Of a stretch of DNA of 64,000 bases, positions 8,504-15,987 are shown one piece after another. Location of the stretch: the NCBI GenBank assembly GCA_964611035.1, contig CAZSWT010000009.1:1-64000 (forward strand). The letters run 5' to 3'. The DNA comes from B33-G16 sp964611035. Lineage in GTDB: Bacteria; Desulfobacterota; DSM-4660; Desulfatiglandales; B25-G16. Both the position numbers and the translations under genes were made by a program. Positions within the stretch are counted from its first letter, which is position 1. Each line of letters starts with the position of its first letter. Below the pieces are notes generated by a model, which saw nothing but the letters and a program-made list of their open reading frames with translations, had not been told where the DNA came from and searched no databases.

Positions 8504-9822
8504 TCCGGAAGCTATTTACTAATGCACGTATAGTAACGCCATATGATTCTGGTGTTCCTATGGCAGGGAAGGGGCAGGGGGAGGTGCGCCATTTTGGGAA
8601 AGGAGCCCTCCTGTGCAAGGATGGTATGATAGAAGCAGTAGGGAATGAAGATGAGATAAAGGCATCTCTCGTGCCTCGTGACGTGGATTTAGAGGTAGAT
8701 TGTGGCGGATTGTGTCTCATTCCCGGATTTGTAGACCCCCATACCCACATGTGCTTTGCGAAAAGAAGGGAGGAGGAGTTCACCCTTCGCCTCGAAGGGA
8801 AAGAGTACCTTGATATACTGCGCCGGGGAGGAGGAATTCTTTCTTCAGTCCGGGAAGTGAGGGCTGCCTCTGAGGAAGAACTATTTTCTGCGACCCTGCA
8901 ACATGCCCTGTCCGCGCTTCAGTTAGGAACCACCACTCTTGAGATTAAGAGTGGGTACGGGCTTGACACAGAAACAGAAATAACAATGCTTCGTGTTATT
9001 GACCGGATTGGCAGGGAAACGTCTTTGGACGTGGTTCCTACTTTCCTTGGGGCACATGCAGTGCCGGAAGAGTATGCCCAATCACCTGATAAGTATACTG
9101 ATCTTGTTATTCGAGAAATGATTCCCGCGGTTTCCAAGCAGGGCATTGCTCGTTTTTGCGATGTTTTTTGCGAAAAGAACGTCTTTTCTATTGATCAAAG
9201 TCGTCGAATCTTACAGGCCGCCCGGAAAGCTGGCTTAGGGCTTAAGATTCATGCCGATGAAGTGCACGATCTTGGGGGAGCAGGCCTTGCAGCGGAACTC
9301 AATGCTACGTCCGCCGAGCACCTTCTGGCAGCCAGCGATGAAAACCTTTATGCTATGGCCCAAAAGGGCGTTATCGGGGTGCTTCTTCCAGGAACTGCAT
9401 ACAGCTTGCGAAAAGGATACGCACCTGCCCGGAAAATGGTAGACCTGGGTGTTCCACTGGCACTTGCCACCGATTGTAACCCCGGATCAAGCTATACGGA
9501 ATCCATACCTTTCATCTTCGGTCTGGCTGTCCTTAACATGAATCTTTCAATATCAGAATCCTTGGTGGCGGCAACATTGAATGCGGCCTATTCTGTGAGA
9601 ATGGAGAAAAAGGTGGGCAGTCTTGATATAGGAAAATTCGCCGACTTTCTTATACTGGATGGAGAGAGCCCTGCTATCCTGGCATATCACGCAGGTGTCT
9701 CTCCGGTTGCGGAAGTCTACAAGAGGGGAGAGCTTGTAGGAAGGAAACTGGAAACTCTGGCTCAGACCCGCCTGCCAGATGGCGGGCAGGCCTGGCATGC
9801 AAGAATTAGTTATAAAAGCTAA
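8500..9822 (+). CDS. hutI: Imidazolonepropionase
   Basis: HutI opens the imidazolone ring to give N-formimino-glutamate. It is a metal-dependent amidohydrolase: the HxH metal pair is in DPHTHMCF (His81, His83), further ligand candidates are in LKIHADEVHDLGG, and ATDCNPGS carries the conserved Asp. The first 420 residues look normal. The extreme C-terminus (RLPDGGQAWHAR) is encoded by a dispersed repeat containing the palindrome CCCGCCTGCCAGATGGCGGG at 9767-9786, so the tail is probably a repeat-derived extension. Start codon and coupling to ftcD are clear from the 4-bp overlap. Confidence 0.94.
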   Translation: MIRKLFTNARIVTPYDSGVPMAGKGQGEVRHFGKGALLCKDGMIEAVGNEDEIKASLVPRDVDLEVDCGGLCLIPGFVDPHTHMCFAKRREEEFTLRLEGKEYLDILRRGGGILSSVREVRAASEEELFSATLQHALSALQLGTTTLEIKSGYGLDTETEITMLRVIDRIGRETSLDVVPTFLGAHAVPEEYAQSPDKYTDLVIREMIPAVSKQGIARFCDVFCEKNVFSIDQSRRILQAARKAGLGLKIHADEVHDLGGAGLAAELNATSAEHLLAASDENLYAMAQKGVIGVLLPGTAYSLRKGYAPARKMVDLGVPLALATDCNPGSSYTESIPFIFGLAVLNMNLSISESLVAATLNAAYSVRMEKKVGSLDIGKFADFLILDGESPAILAYHAGVSPVAEVYKRGELVGRKLETLAQTRLPDGGQAWHARISYKS

Positions 9823-9877
9823 GCTCCAGTGTTAATACCCAAGCAGGCTTATGTCCCTGCTATGTCGCGCCAGGGCA
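9757..9877 (+). repeat. Dispersed ~120-bp repeat, copy 1, with nested palindrome
   Basis: This repeat begins CTGGCTCAGACC, carries a 24-bp palindrome (9767-9790), continues CCTGGCATGCAA and ends GTCGCGCCAGGGCA. Related copies lie at 13321-13459 (same strand) and 48251-48349 (opposite strand). The third lacks the inner palindrome, which shows that the palindrome is a separate insertion. This copy overlaps the 3' end of hutI. Confidence 0.7.
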
Positions 9878-9978
9878 GGCTTGAAATTTGAAACCAGAAA
9901 CCCATGCATTGTTATTTGTGTGAGCAGATACAGGTAATTCAAATTAAATCGACCGCAGAAAGTGAGGAATGATTTTTT

Positions 9979-11508
9979 ATGAAAGAGATTCTTCTCGGTA
10001 TGGACGGAATGAGCTTGGAGGATCTGGTAGCTATTGCACGAGAGGGATACAAGGTTCGATTGACAAAGGAATCAGAAGACCGGATCATAAATGCCAGGAA
10101 AATGATTGAAAAGTGGGTCAAGGAAGAGAGAGCTATTTATGGTGTCACCACTGGGTTCGGGGCTCTGAGCGATGTGACCATCTCAAAGGAGGACACTCGA
10201 CGTCTTCAGGAAAACATTCTTATGAGCCATGCAGCGGGAGTAGGAAACATTCTGGATAACGAAACTGTTCGCGCGGTCATGGCACTCCGCATCAAGGATC
10301 TGGCACGGGGACATTCGGGCATTTGCCTGGAAACGGTCAGCCACCTTATAGATCTTCTCAACCGGGGTGTTTGGCCTGTTGTTCCGGAGAAGGGATCAGT
10401 TGGGGCGAGTGGTGATCTTGCACCTTTGGCGCACCTTTGCTTGGTGCTTATAGGCAAAGGGGAGGCCTTCTACGAAGGTCAACGGATATCCGGGATTGAA
10501 GGTTTAAAGAAATGTGGCCTCAAGCCTCTCCAGTTGAAGGCAGGAGAGGGGCTTGCACTGGTGAACGGTACACAGGTAATGACCGCCATAGGCGGTCTTT
10601 CTGTCTATGATGCTATAAATCTTTCCAAAATGACAGATATCGCAGCTGCTATGAGCCTTGAAGTGCTCATGGGAAGCAAAACGGAATTCGATCAAAGGAT
10701 TCACCAGGTGCGACCACACCCGGGGCAGGCCGCGGCCGCTGACAACATGGACAGGATTACAAGAGACAGTGAAATCATCACCTCCCACAAGGACTGTTCC
10801 CGCATTCAGGATGCCTACACCCTGAGGTGCTCCCCTCAAGTACACGGTGCAAGCAAGGATGCCATCACGTACGCCAGGAAAGTGGTGGAGACGGAGATGA
10901 ACTCTTCTACAAATAATCCCCTTATTTTTTCGGAATCGCAGGAATTCCTGCTCGGAGGAAATTTTCATGGACAACCAGTAGCCCTTGCCCTGGATTTTCT
11001 CTGCATGGCTATCTCTGAATTTGCGAACATTTCAGAGCGACGTATTGAAAGGCTGGTGAACCCTCAACTTAGTGGACTCCCGGCCTTTCTTGTCAGCGAT
11101 GGAGGACTTAATTCAGGATTTATGCTTGCCCAGTATACGGCTGCATCCCTGGTTTCGGAAAATAAAGTTCTTTCCCATCCCGCGTGTGTGGATTCCATCC
11201 CCACTTCAGCCAACAAGGAAGATCATGTATCCATGGGCACCATTTCTGCACGAAAATTGAGAGAGATAGTAAGAAATACAGAACATGTCATTGCTATCGA
11301 GCTTTTATGTGGTGCCCAGGCAATGGATCTTTTCACCAACATGAAACCAGGGGAAGGGACCCTGATAGCATACAAGATTATCCGCGATGAAGTTCCCCAT
11401 CTCGAAAAAGACCGCATTATCTCAAAGGACATAGAAACAATGGTGCATTTAATGCGAAGTGAAAAAATCATAGAAGAGATTGAAAGAGTGGTCGGAAAGC
11501 TTCACTAG
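9979..11508 (+). CDS. hutH: Histidine ammonia-lyase
   Basis: HutH removes ammonia from histidine to give urocanate, the first step of the pathway. The Ala-Ser-Gly triplet that cyclises to the MIO cofactor is present (GASGDLAPL, Ala143-Gly145). The active-site tyrosine motif YGVTTGFG starts at residue 54. The length of 509 is typical of the family. It is preceded by GTGAGGAATG and lies 156 bp after hutI, a gap occupied by the end of a dispersed repeat. It is in the same direction as hutU, ftcD and hutI, and together they convert histidine to glutamate, supplying nitrogen and C1 units to an amino-acid-using anaerobe. Confidence 0.96.
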   Translation: MKEILLGMDGMSLEDLVAIAREGYKVRLTKESEDRIINARKMIEKWVKEERAIYGVTTGFGALSDVTISKEDTRRLQENILMSHAAGVGNILDNETVRAVMALRIKDLARGHSGICLETVSHLIDLLNRGVWPVVPEKGSVGASGDLAPLAHLCLVLIGKGEAFYEGQRISGIEGLKKCGLKPLQLKAGEGLALVNGTQVMTAIGGLSVYDAINLSKMTDIAAAMSLEVLMGSKTEFDQRIHQVRPHPGQAAAADNMDRITRDSEIITSHKDCSRIQDAYTLRCSPQVHGASKDAITYARKVVETEMNSSTNNPLIFSESQEFLLGGNFHGQPVALALDFLCMAISEFANISERRIERLVNPQLSGLPAFLVSDGGLNSGFMLAQYTAASLVSENKVLSHPACVDSIPTSANKEDHVSMGTISARKLREIVRNTEHVIAIELLCGAQAMDLFTNMKPGEGTLIAYKIIRDEVPHLEKDRIISKDIETMVHLMRSEKIIEEIERVVGKLH

Positions 11509-11584
11509 AGCGACCCTTAGCGTATTATCCCTCTCAAGATAACCTTCGGCCTCATGATTTAGCCAGTCTATAAAGGCACTGTGC

Positions 11585-11631
11585 AATTTCCAACTCTCAT
11601 AAATATTTTAGATGGCGTTTTTTGTGGAATA
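11585..11631 (+). repeat. Partial, diverged relative of the accessory-cassette repeat
   Basis: AATTTCCAACTCTCATAAAT and the following 27 bases resemble the sequence just 5' of the 124-bp repeat at 13638 (AATTTCCAGCTCTCATATAA and onward). The palindromic core is missing here. It lies upstream of the DUF4143 ATPase gene, as the full copies lie upstream of the TA and retron units. Confidence 0.4.
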
Positions 11632-11695
11632 TGTTGCCAGAGACAGCCATTCTTTAAATACCTTGACCACTATACAATTATAGTTTGAATTAACC

Positions 11696-11724
11696 TTGAC
11701 TTTTATACATTATTCTTTTATATT
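11696..11724 (+). promoter_or_regulatory. Sigma-70-type promoter for the DUF4143 ATPase
   Basis: TTGACT at 11696-11701 and TATATT at 11719-11724 are separated by 17 bp, close to the consensus. The ATG follows 28 bp later. A second TTGACC word lies further upstream (11662). Confidence 0.55.
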
Positions 11725-11751
11725 ATCCCTGACTTTATGAGATATTAAACA

Positions 11752-13116
11752 ATGTTTTCACGATCCATCTTGTTAAAATTCAATCAATGGGCCGGTCAAA
11801 GCAATCGCAAGCCCCTAGTCCTGCGTGGTGCCAGGCAGGTTGGGAAAACCACTGCCGTGGATCTTTGGGCGGATCAATTTGATCAGTATCTCTATTTGAA
11901 TCTGGAGCTTCCGGAGGATAGAGCCCTATTCGAGCGGAAGTTAGGATTTGAAGAGCGCGTGGAATCTATCTTATTCTATAAAAACGCTATTCGAGATAGG
12001 GGGAAGACTCTCCTCTTTATTGACGAGATACAAAACGCACCGCAAGCTGTAACAGAGTTGAGATATTTTTATGAAAAAGCGGGAAATATTTTTGTCATTG
12101 CGGCAGGTTCCCTGCTGGAATCTTTGATAGATCGGCATATAAGTTTCCCTGTCGGGAGGGTCGAATATCAGGTTATGCGTCCGCTATCGTTTCGTGAATT
12201 TTTAGAAGCCAGTGATGAAACTCAGGCAATACGAATCTTCGATCAAATACCGATGCCAAATTATGCCCACGAAAGGCTGCTGAAATTATTCCACCGATTT
12301 GCGTTCATTGGGGGGATGCCAGAAATCGTTAAGGTCTACCTTGATACCAAAGATCTGAACCGACTAAAGCCTGTTTATGAAAGCCTTATCGTTTCCTATC
12401 TTGATGATGTCGAGAAATATGCGTCCAATAAAACCCAGTCTGCTGTGCTTCGGCATATTATCCGAAACGCTTTCTTCAAAGCTGGCTCCCGCATTACCTT
12501 TCAAGGTTTTGGTAGATCCAATTATCGCTCGCGGGAGATGGGTGAAGCGTTTGCTGTTCTTGAGAAAGCTATGCTTTTACATCTTATATATCCCACTACG
12601 CATACCAAACCACCTTTATTGGCTGACCGAAAAAGATCGCCCAAACTACAGCTTCTGGACACTGGCTTGGTAAATTATTTTGCAGGATTACAGAAGGATC
12701 TGTTTCAATCCGCTGATCTCAACAATGTATATAAGGGCAAGATCGCCGAACATATCGTGGGCCAGGAATTGCTGGCAGTGAATACGTCGGTTCTGCATGG
12801 GCTCCATTTTTGGGTTAGGGAGAAAAAGCAGTCCAATGCAGAGGTGGATTTTATAGTGCCCTTCGGTGATTATTTCATACCCATCGAAGTCAAGTCCGGC
12901 GCCGCAGGACGCTTGCGTTCTCTGCACCAGTTTATCGACCAAGCCCCTCACCCATATGCTGTGCGGTTTTATTCAGAGGAGGTATGTATCGATACTGTCA
13001 AAACCATCGGCGGAAAGCCTTTCTTCCTGCTAAATCTGCCGTACTATCTTGTCAACAGGCTCGATGATTATTTGGATTGGTTTTTAAATGAGGTGAAAAA
13101 GAAATCACTTCACTGA
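11752..13116 (+). CDS. AAA_14/DUF4143 ATP-binding protein
   Basis: This 454-residue protein has the two-part design of the large DUF4143 family: an AAA+ domain followed by a C-terminal DUF4143 domain with a PD-(D/E)xK-like core (AEVDFIVPF...IPIEVKSG, about residues 364-386). Walker A is GARQVGKTT (26-34) and Walker B is LLFIDEIQ (about 87-94). These proteins are abundant in anaerobes and archaea and often sit in accessory regions. Their function is not settled. A good promoter precedes it. It is the first gene of the accessory island and looks intact. Confidence 0.85.
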   Translation: MFSRSILLKFNQWAGQSNRKPLVLRGARQVGKTTAVDLWADQFDQYLYLNLELPEDRALFERKLGFEERVESILFYKNAIRDRGKTLLFIDEIQNAPQAVTELRYFYEKAGNIFVIAAGSLLESLIDRHISFPVGRVEYQVMRPLSFREFLEASDETQAIRIFDQIPMPNYAHERLLKLFHRFAFIGGMPEIVKVYLDTKDLNRLKPVYESLIVSYLDDVEKYASNKTQSAVLRHIIRNAFFKAGSRITFQGFGRSNYRSREMGEAFAVLEKAMLLHLIYPTTHTKPPLLADRKRSPKLQLLDTGLVNYFAGLQKDLFQSADLNNVYKGKIAEHIVGQELLAVNTSVLHGLHFWVREKKQSNAEVDFIVPFGDYFIPIEVKSGAAGRLRSLHQFIDQAPHPYAVRFYSEEVCIDTVKTIGGKPFFLLNLPYYLVNRLDDYLDWFLNEVKKKSLH

Positions 13117-13320
13117 CTTAAATTACTTAGTTCTTGACCGAAAACCTCGGAATAATGATTTTATATTTCACTAAGGTAATTTCAACAGGTTAAAATTACT
13201 TAATGTTTTCAATCTAAAATCCGCAATCCCTGGCCCAGACCTGGCTTGAATGGCCACATTTCTATAGTTGGCTCTTATGAAACATCACCCCGAAATAGGT
13301 GTCTTCATATCAAGTCGCAC

Positions 13321-13459
13321 CCCTGGCCCAGACCCGCCCGCCTCGCCTGAGGCGAAGCCGATGGCGGGCAGGCCTGGCATGCAATGCTTAGGCTGTATTG
13401 CCAGGACTTATAAATAATATAGAAATTGCAATATTTGCCAAGGAAATCGCGCCAGGGCA
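13321..13459 (+). repeat. Dispersed ~120-bp repeat, copy 2, with nested palindrome
   Basis: Begins CCCTGGCCCAGACC, contains a 40-bp palindromic insert (13333-13372, CCCGCCCGCC...GGCGGGCAGG), continues CCTGGCATGCAATGCTTAGG and ends AAATCGCGCCAGGGCA. It belongs to the same family as 9757-9877 and 48251-48349. Confidence 0.7.
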
Positions 13460-13637
13460 CGCAGGGCAATCCGAAATCCAAAATCGTGCCTGAATGGACT
13501 TTTCGTTCAGGCACTACTCAGGTTGCCATCTTGAATAAGGCCTTGGCGGCGTAAGATGGATTTACAATCAAATTGGAAATGACAAAGATTGGCGAAATTT
13601 CCAGCTCTCATATAATCTTTTGGATGTCATTATATGC

Positions 13638-13761
13638 GGAATAAGATATAATGCTTTTCCGAATATTACACTCATTATTGGACAACACATTTTACTTATT
13701 TGATAATTGCAATCTGAAATTTATGGTGCATTAATATAAAGTTGCATAGGCAGTGTAGTCT
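13638..13761 (+). repeat. Accessory-cassette repeat, copy 1 (upstream of brnTA)
   Basis: A 124-bp sequence starting GGAATAAGATATAATGC and ending GGCAGTGTAGTCT. It is shared with 14590-14715 and 15634-15757. Its ends are imperfect inverted repeats (AGATATAATGC against the complement of the end). A central imperfect stem lies around GCAATC/GGTGC (about 13709-13729). It ends about 85 bp before the brnT start. Confidence 0.8.
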
Positions 13762-13809
13762 TTAATGATGGGCATCCAGAAAGATAACTCACCTCTGCCT
13801 TAAAAAAAC

Positions 13810-13838
13810 TTGACTTGTATATTCTTGTCATATACATT
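13810..13838 (+). promoter_or_regulatory. Likely brnTA promoter
   Basis: TTGACT at 13810-13815 is followed 15-17 bp later by TATACA/TACATT. The ATG used by brnT (13847) is so close that the transcript would have almost no leader. BrnA antitoxins are known to repress their own promoter, so an operator probably overlaps here; I do not see a clean palindrome. Confidence 0.4.
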
Positions 13839-13846
13839 TGTGTTTA

Positions 13847-14146
13847 ATGGAAAACGAATTTGAACATTTTTTAGGTTTCCAGTGGGACCAAGGGAATATT
13901 GATAAAAACCTCATCAAACATGAGGTCGAAAACTGGGAGTGTGAGCAGGTATTTTTTAACAAACCGCTTCTTGTTATCGACGATCCAAAACATTCTATAT
14001 CTGAAAAACGGTGGGCTGCATTTGGCAAAACGGATGCAGATCGTTTTCTCATCGTGGTATTCACAAAGAGAGGCGACCTGATTAGAGTAATTTCCGGCAG
14101 GGATATGAATAAGAGAGAAAGGGAGTTTTATAATGAAAAAGGATAA
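13847..14146 (+). CDS. brnT: BrnT-family toxin
   Basis: This 99-residue protein matches the BrnT/DUF497 toxin family, RelE-fold ribonucleases that halt translation. Recognisable landmarks are FQWDQGNIDKNLIKHEVE near the start, LLVIDDPKHSISEKRWAAFG in the middle, and the closing RDMNKREREFY. I place the start at ATG 13847; a TTG three codons earlier would also be in frame. It overlaps brnA by 14 bp, the usual toxin-first order of brnTA. It lies directly downstream of a full accessory-cassette repeat. Confidence 0.88.
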   Translation: MENEFEHFLGFQWDQGNIDKNLIKHEVENWECEQVFFNKPLLVIDDPKHSISEKRWAAFGKTDADRFLIVVFTKRGDLIRVISGRDMNKREREFYNEKG

Positions 14147-14423
14147 AAAAACTATTCCTAAATTTAAAAACGAAGACGAAGAACGAGAATTCTGGGCTAC
14201 TCATTCTCCGCTTGATTATTTTGATACAAAAGATTTCAAAAGGGCTTCTTTTCCCAAACTAAAGCCATCATTAAAATCAATCTCAATTCGCCTCCCGGTG
14301 GGCATGCTGGCTGAACTAAAAACTCTCGCAAACAAGAAAGATGTGCCTTACCAGAGCCTGGCAAAAATCTATCTTGCCAGACAAATTTCCTTAGAGCGTG
14401 GATCTTTCCGCACTGCTCCTTGA
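14133..14423 (+). CDS. brnA: BrnA-family antitoxin
   Basis: This 96-residue partner of BrnT has an acidic N-terminal part that would wrap the toxin (KFKNEDEEREFWATHSPLDY, about residues 10-29). Its C-terminal ribbon-helix-helix is of the CopG/MetJ type (SISIRLPVGMLAELKTLANK onward), which would bind the operon promoter as a dimer. It overlaps the toxin gene by 14 bp, so the pair is translationally coupled. AAGAGAGAAAGGGAG upstream serves as ribosome-binding site. The pair appears intact. Confidence 0.87.
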   Translation: MKKDKKTIPKFKNEDEEREFWATHSPLDYFDTKDFKRASFPKLKPSLKSISIRLPVGMLAELKTLANKKDVPYQSLAKIYLARQISLERGSFRTAP

Positions 14424-14589
14424 AGAGAGAGGGTCGCATATTAAATATTAGTTTTTTAAACTACTTTTCCTAACGTATTTTTTTCTTACAATTTTTAGCT
14501 ACAAATTCTTAACGATGGGGGAAAGTGAAACTCTTTCTCGAATAACCTTCCCTCCTCCTCTTTTAAAATCATTATGTGCTTTTTTCTTT

Positions 14590-14715
14590 GGAATAAGATA
14601 TAATGCCTTTCCAGATATTCCACTCACTATTGGACAACACATTTTACTTATTGGCTAATTGCAACATGAAATTATTGTTGCAGTAATATAATACTGCATA
14701 TAGGCAGTATAATCT
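14590..14715 (+). repeat. Accessory-cassette repeat, copy 2 (upstream of the ParE/RelE-type TA pair)
   Basis: A 126-bp copy starting GGAATAAGATATAATGCC and ending GGCAGTATAATCT. The two ends are inverted: AGATATAATGCCT against AGATTATACTGCCT read from the other strand. The central stem is GCAACA...TGTTGC (14660-14681). In copy 3 the stem at the same place is CACAAT/ATTGTG, a compensated change that suggests the fold matters. Confidence 0.82.
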
Positions 14716-14732
14716 GGCGTGCCAGAAGAATC

Positions 14733-14837
14733 ATGAGGAAAGGAATCACTTTTCAAACCTTGTCGTTTTCATCTTTATCAGCTATATTGGTAATTGGAGT
14801 AATTGCCATGACCATTATTCCAAGATTTGCCAAATAA
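14733..14837 (+). CDS. Possible 34-residue hydrophobic peptide with pilin-like start
   Basis: ATG to TAA encodes a 34-residue peptide (MRKGITFQTLSF, then a hydrophobic run SAILVIGVIAMTIIP and RFAK). It is one membrane helix with basic ends. The pattern K-G-I-T-F followed by a hydrophobic stretch ending IIPRF resembles the N-terminal segment of type IV pilins and pseudopilins. The size would also suit a type I toxin. Upstream GAAGAATC is a poor ribosome-binding site. It lies 18 bp after a cassette repeat and 40 bp before the antitoxin gene. It could be a decayed pilin start, a small toxin, or chance. Confidence 0.3.
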   Translation: MRKGITFQTLSFSSLSAILVIGVIAMTIIPRFAK

Positions 14838-14876
14838 ACGAAGGATAAAACAAAAAAAGAAGAAGGAGGTTAGAGT

Positions 14877-15098
14877 ATGCATGCAATTGACCTTCCAGAG
14901 ATTTCGCAGTTGAGTACTCCGGAGAAGATTCTTCTTATTGAGGATTTGTGGGACAGTATCGCATCTGATGACTCTCATATCCCTGTACCTGAAAGCCACA
15001 AAGCAGAGCTGGACAGAAGACTTGAGCGACATATCAATTCCCCCGGTGAACTTCTCTCACTCGAAGAACTCCAGGTGCGGATTGAGACGAGAAAATGA
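14877..15098 (+). CDS. Addiction-module antitoxin (small helical family)
   Basis: This 73-residue protein matches the short putative addiction-module component family that partners ParE/RelE toxins. The signature is the LSTPEKILLIEDLWDSIA segment (residues 12-29) and the central ...HKAELDRRLERH. It is acidic overall and probably unstable when free. AGAAGGAGGTTAG gives it a strong ribosome-binding site. It overlaps the toxin gene by 4 bp (ATGA). Unlike BrnA it has no obvious DNA-binding domain. Confidence 0.85.
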   Translation: MHAIDLPEISQLSTPEKILLIEDLWDSIASDDSHIPVPESHKAELDRRLERHINSPGELLSLEELQVRIETRK

Positions 15099-15415
15099 CC
15101 CATGTTTTGTCATTTCGACCAGAAGTTGAAGAGGATGCTGTAGGCGGCTATGGATGGTATGAGGAAAAAGCGACAGGATTAGGTGATGAATTTCTTAGAG
15201 TTTTTTTCGCCTGTGCACAAAAGATACCACGGAATCCGTTTTTATACCGCAAAATTTACAAGGATTTCAGACGCACACTTCTAAGACGATTCCCGTACGC
15301 AATCTACTTCAGGATCGAAGATGATAAGGTAGTTGTGTTCGGCTTATTTCATTGCGCAAGAAATCCTGTAATTATTCAAAATATACTTCGAGACCGTCAG
15401 CAAACCAGCCCCTAA
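15095..15415 (+). CDS. RelE/ParE-superfamily toxin
   Basis: This 106-residue partner toxin has the ParE/RelE fold pattern: an N-terminal strand followed by the paired helices (FRPEVEEDAVGGYGWYEEKA), then TLLRRFPYAIYFRIEDDKVVVFGLFH and the final CARNP element typical of this group. Members either cleave mRNA on the ribosome or poison gyrase; sequence alone does not decide which. It is coupled to the antitoxin by a 4-bp overlap. A hairpin followed by T residues (15459-15496) probably ends the transcript. Confidence 0.85.
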   Translation: MTHVLSFRPEVEEDAVGGYGWYEEKATGLGDEFLRVFFACAQKIPRNPFLYRKIYKDFRRTLLRRFPYAIYFRIEDDKVVVFGLFHCARNPVIIQNILRDRQQTSP

Positions 15416-15458
15416 TGAAAGGGGGCTTAAATAATGCAATAATTCATCCAGGATTAAT

Positions 15459-15496
15459 AAAGGCGTTTAAAGATATCTTTCTTTAATCGCCTTTTT
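15459..15496 (+). terminator. Rho-independent terminator after the TA pair
   Basis: AAAGGCG at 15459-15465 and CGCC at 15488-15491 close a stem supported by inner AAAGA/TCTTT pairing, followed by TTTTT. It lies 44 bp after the toxin stop. Confidence 0.55.
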
Positions 15497-15633
15497 CCTT
15501 TTTAAAGGTCGGTTGGTTCTGCCATAGGCAGACAGGCGGGGGTCTTGGGTTTCTGGCTGTCTGATAATCACTCAATGTTATTAAGTATGGTGCCTCCCGG
15601 AACCTCGTAGATCTTTTGGGTGGCATTTCCTTC

Positions 15634-15757
15634 AGAATAAGATATAATCCTTTTCCGAATATTACACTCATTATTGGACAACGCATTTTACTTATTGGAT
15701 AATCACAATATGGTAATTGTGCTACAGTAATATAAACCTGCATAGGCAGTATAATCT
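15634..15757 (+). repeat. Accessory-cassette repeat, copy 3 (upstream of the retron)
   Basis: A 124-bp copy from AGAATAAGATATAATCC to GGCAGTATAATCT, with the central stem CACAAT/ATTGTG (about 15703-15720). It ends 30 bp before the -35 box of the retron promoter. It is the third full member of the family, and as with the others the next thing downstream is a small toxin-type or defence module. Confidence 0.82.
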
Positions 15758-15786
15758 GAGGCAATAAATATAGATAAGTATTATTG

Positions 15787-15814
15787 TTGACATGTGTGCG
15801 AGTTTGTATATAAA
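15787..15814 (+). promoter_or_regulatory. Retron promoter
   Basis: TTGACA at 15787-15792 (perfect -35) and TATAAA at 15809-15814 with a 16-bp spacer. Transcription would begin at about 15820-15822, which is exactly where the a1 arm of the retron ncRNA starts. Confidence 0.65.
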
Positions 15815-15820
15815 TAGAAA

Positions 15821-15984
15821 CGCTCTTTAGCGTAATAAGCTTGATCAAATTAGCTTTGTCCGGCGTTCCGCAGGACTTGCACGAATTGATGGCATTTATT
15901 GGCACGGAAGCCCGCTTTGGCTCACCGGCCTCCTGCCGATAAGCCAAAGCGGGCTTCCGTGCCGCGCTCAAAGTAAAGAGCATT
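15821..15984 (+). ncRNA. Retron msr-msd RNA (type II-A-like)
   Basis: The retron hallmarks can be read in order. Arm a1 GCTCTTTA (15822-15829) pairs perfectly with a2 TAAAGAGC (15974-15981). a1 is followed by GC, so G15830 sits in the UUAGC context of the branching guanosine in Ec86. Two msr hairpins follow: AAGCT/AGCTT (15837-15855) and GTCC-G-GCG-TTC-CGC-A-GGAC (15858-15876), the latter shaped like the Ec86 GGAUG/CAUCC hairpin and followed by a similar TTGCACGAAT. The msd has a 22-bp perfect stem (15901-15922 with 15942-15963) and a 19-nt loop holding a further CGGC/GCCG pair. The reverse transcriptase would prime from the branch G and copy the msd part into msDNA. Exact msDNA ends are not determined. 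Confidence 0.85.
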
Positions 15985-15987
15985 ATC

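Larger units (their letters stand above)
13117..13846. other. Repeat-rich intergenic region before brnTA
   Basis: No gene is seen in these 730 bp. The stretch holds a dispersed repeat copy (13321-13459), a small hairpin GTGCCTGAATGGAC / TTCGTTCAGGCAC at 13486-13513, the first full copy of the ~125-bp accessory-cassette repeat (13638-13761), and the brnT promoter region. Confidence 0.6.

Noticed and set aside
15095..15415. Assigning the toxin specifically to ParE (gyrase poison)
   Set aside because: RelE and ParE share the fold and the visible sequence does not settle the activity.
13638..15757. The three-copy repeat as classical integron attC sites
   Set aside because: It has no RYYYAAC/GTTRRRY core pair; its palindromic design is closer to a MITE or a structured regulatory element.
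15483..15983. 166-codon frame on the minus strand across the retron ncRNA
   Set aside because: It is antisense to the repeat, promoter and ncRNA, has no ribosome-binding site or family similarity, and its translation is what the GC-rich msd stem and repeat would give by chance.
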